The translations under genes and the position numbers were made by a program. From Leptidea sinapis (Eukaryota; Arthropoda; Insecta; Lepidoptera; Pieridae), in NCBI RefSeq assembly GCF_905404315.1, contig NC_066270.1:10806001-10870000 (forward strand): DNA of 64,000 nt. The letters run 5' to 3'. Every line of letters starts with the position of its first letter. Positions within the stretch are counted from its first letter, which is position 1. The notes beneath the pieces are model-generated. The model saw only the letters and a program-made list of their open reading frames with translations, did no database searches and had not been told where the DNA came from. Shown piece by piece: positions 63,814-64,000 of the stretch.

Positions 63814-64000
63814 TTAGAACGCTGTCGGCAGGTAACCTCTTTGTATGGCCAAACTTATCCTTTGACAGAGGTACGTACCAGATCTTGGGTCACCTGTTAA
63901 ATCGGTTAGACGCCTGGATAATTCTGTTATGAGTTTTTGAGCCGATGGACCCCAAGGACCCATCGTCTCCACCCCAAAGGGAACAAATATGTATCCATCA
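63814..64000 (-). CDS. LINE-D ORF2 C-terminus (partial, runs off the window)
   Basis: Open on the minus strand to the edge: DGYIFVPFGVETMGPWGPSA, QKLITELSRRLTDLTGDPRS, GTYLCQRISLAIQRGYLPTA, F, stop TAA at 63814-63816. This is the same C-terminal domain as the fragment at 45.3 kb, here without frameshift. It lies after the RT domain in the ORF2 of a non-LTR retrotransposon; the RT itself must lie beyond 64000. Possibly from a younger copy. Confidence 0.8.
   Translation of the reverse strand, partial: DGYIFVPFGVETMGPWGPSAQKLITELSRRLTDLTGDPRSGTYLCQRISLAIQRGYLPTAF

Noticed and set aside
1..64000. CRISPR array, bacterial operon or novel multi-gene defence system
   Set aside because: Spliced eukaryotic genes and transposon debris explain the window; no regularly spaced repeats with unique spacers and no gene cluster were seen.

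Overview
This is nuclear DNA from an insect, very probably a moth or butterfly (Lepidoptera). Three conserved animal genes are split by introns with GT..AG borders: TAF13, RBMX2 and INPP1. Most of the rest is transposable-element debris of kinds I associate with lepidopteran genomes. The window is AT-rich, and no bacterial operons, rRNA, CRISPR or complete long viral genes were seen. The species was not identified.

Layout. 0-8 kb: repeats, a candidate TAF13 terminal exon at about 2.9 kb, and a hAT-type MITE at 7.7-8.05 kb. 8.2-8.75 kb: TAF13 on the minus strand. 9-16.5 kb: fossil DNA transposons with long inverted arms, a Harbinger-like element with an embedded LINE tail, a 250-bp foldback and a Helitron. 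18-20.8 kb: the longest LINE copy (LINE-A, minus strand). 21.4-26.9 kb: RBMX2 on the plus strand; its introns hold LINE, SINE, MITE and a local duplication, and its exon 4 acceptor is duplicated. 27.8-29.1 kb: two convergent LINE-C tails. 30.7-33 kb: INPP1 on the minus strand in four coding exons. 33.5-34.1 kb: a Harbinger element with TIRs and a TAA target duplication. 34.7-64 kb: no host gene recognised. It holds three copies of a 436-439 bp TTAA-flanked MITE, P-like MITEs, several Helitron ends, mariner and Tc1 remnants, many LINE tails and polyA-tailed SINEs.

The three host genes are unrelated housekeeping functions: TFIID transcription initiation, the spliceosomal RES complex, and inositol phosphate recycling. 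They do not form a pathway. The main interest is in how mobile elements built the region. Several insertions are nested and show their target duplications. No new multi-gene system was found. The strongest new candidates are short non-autonomous transposon families: a TTAA family, and a P-like family with THAP-like coding starts, 8-bp target duplication and about 31-bp ends.

Names LINE-A to LINE-H and SINE-1 to SINE-3 are local labels used only in this annotation.
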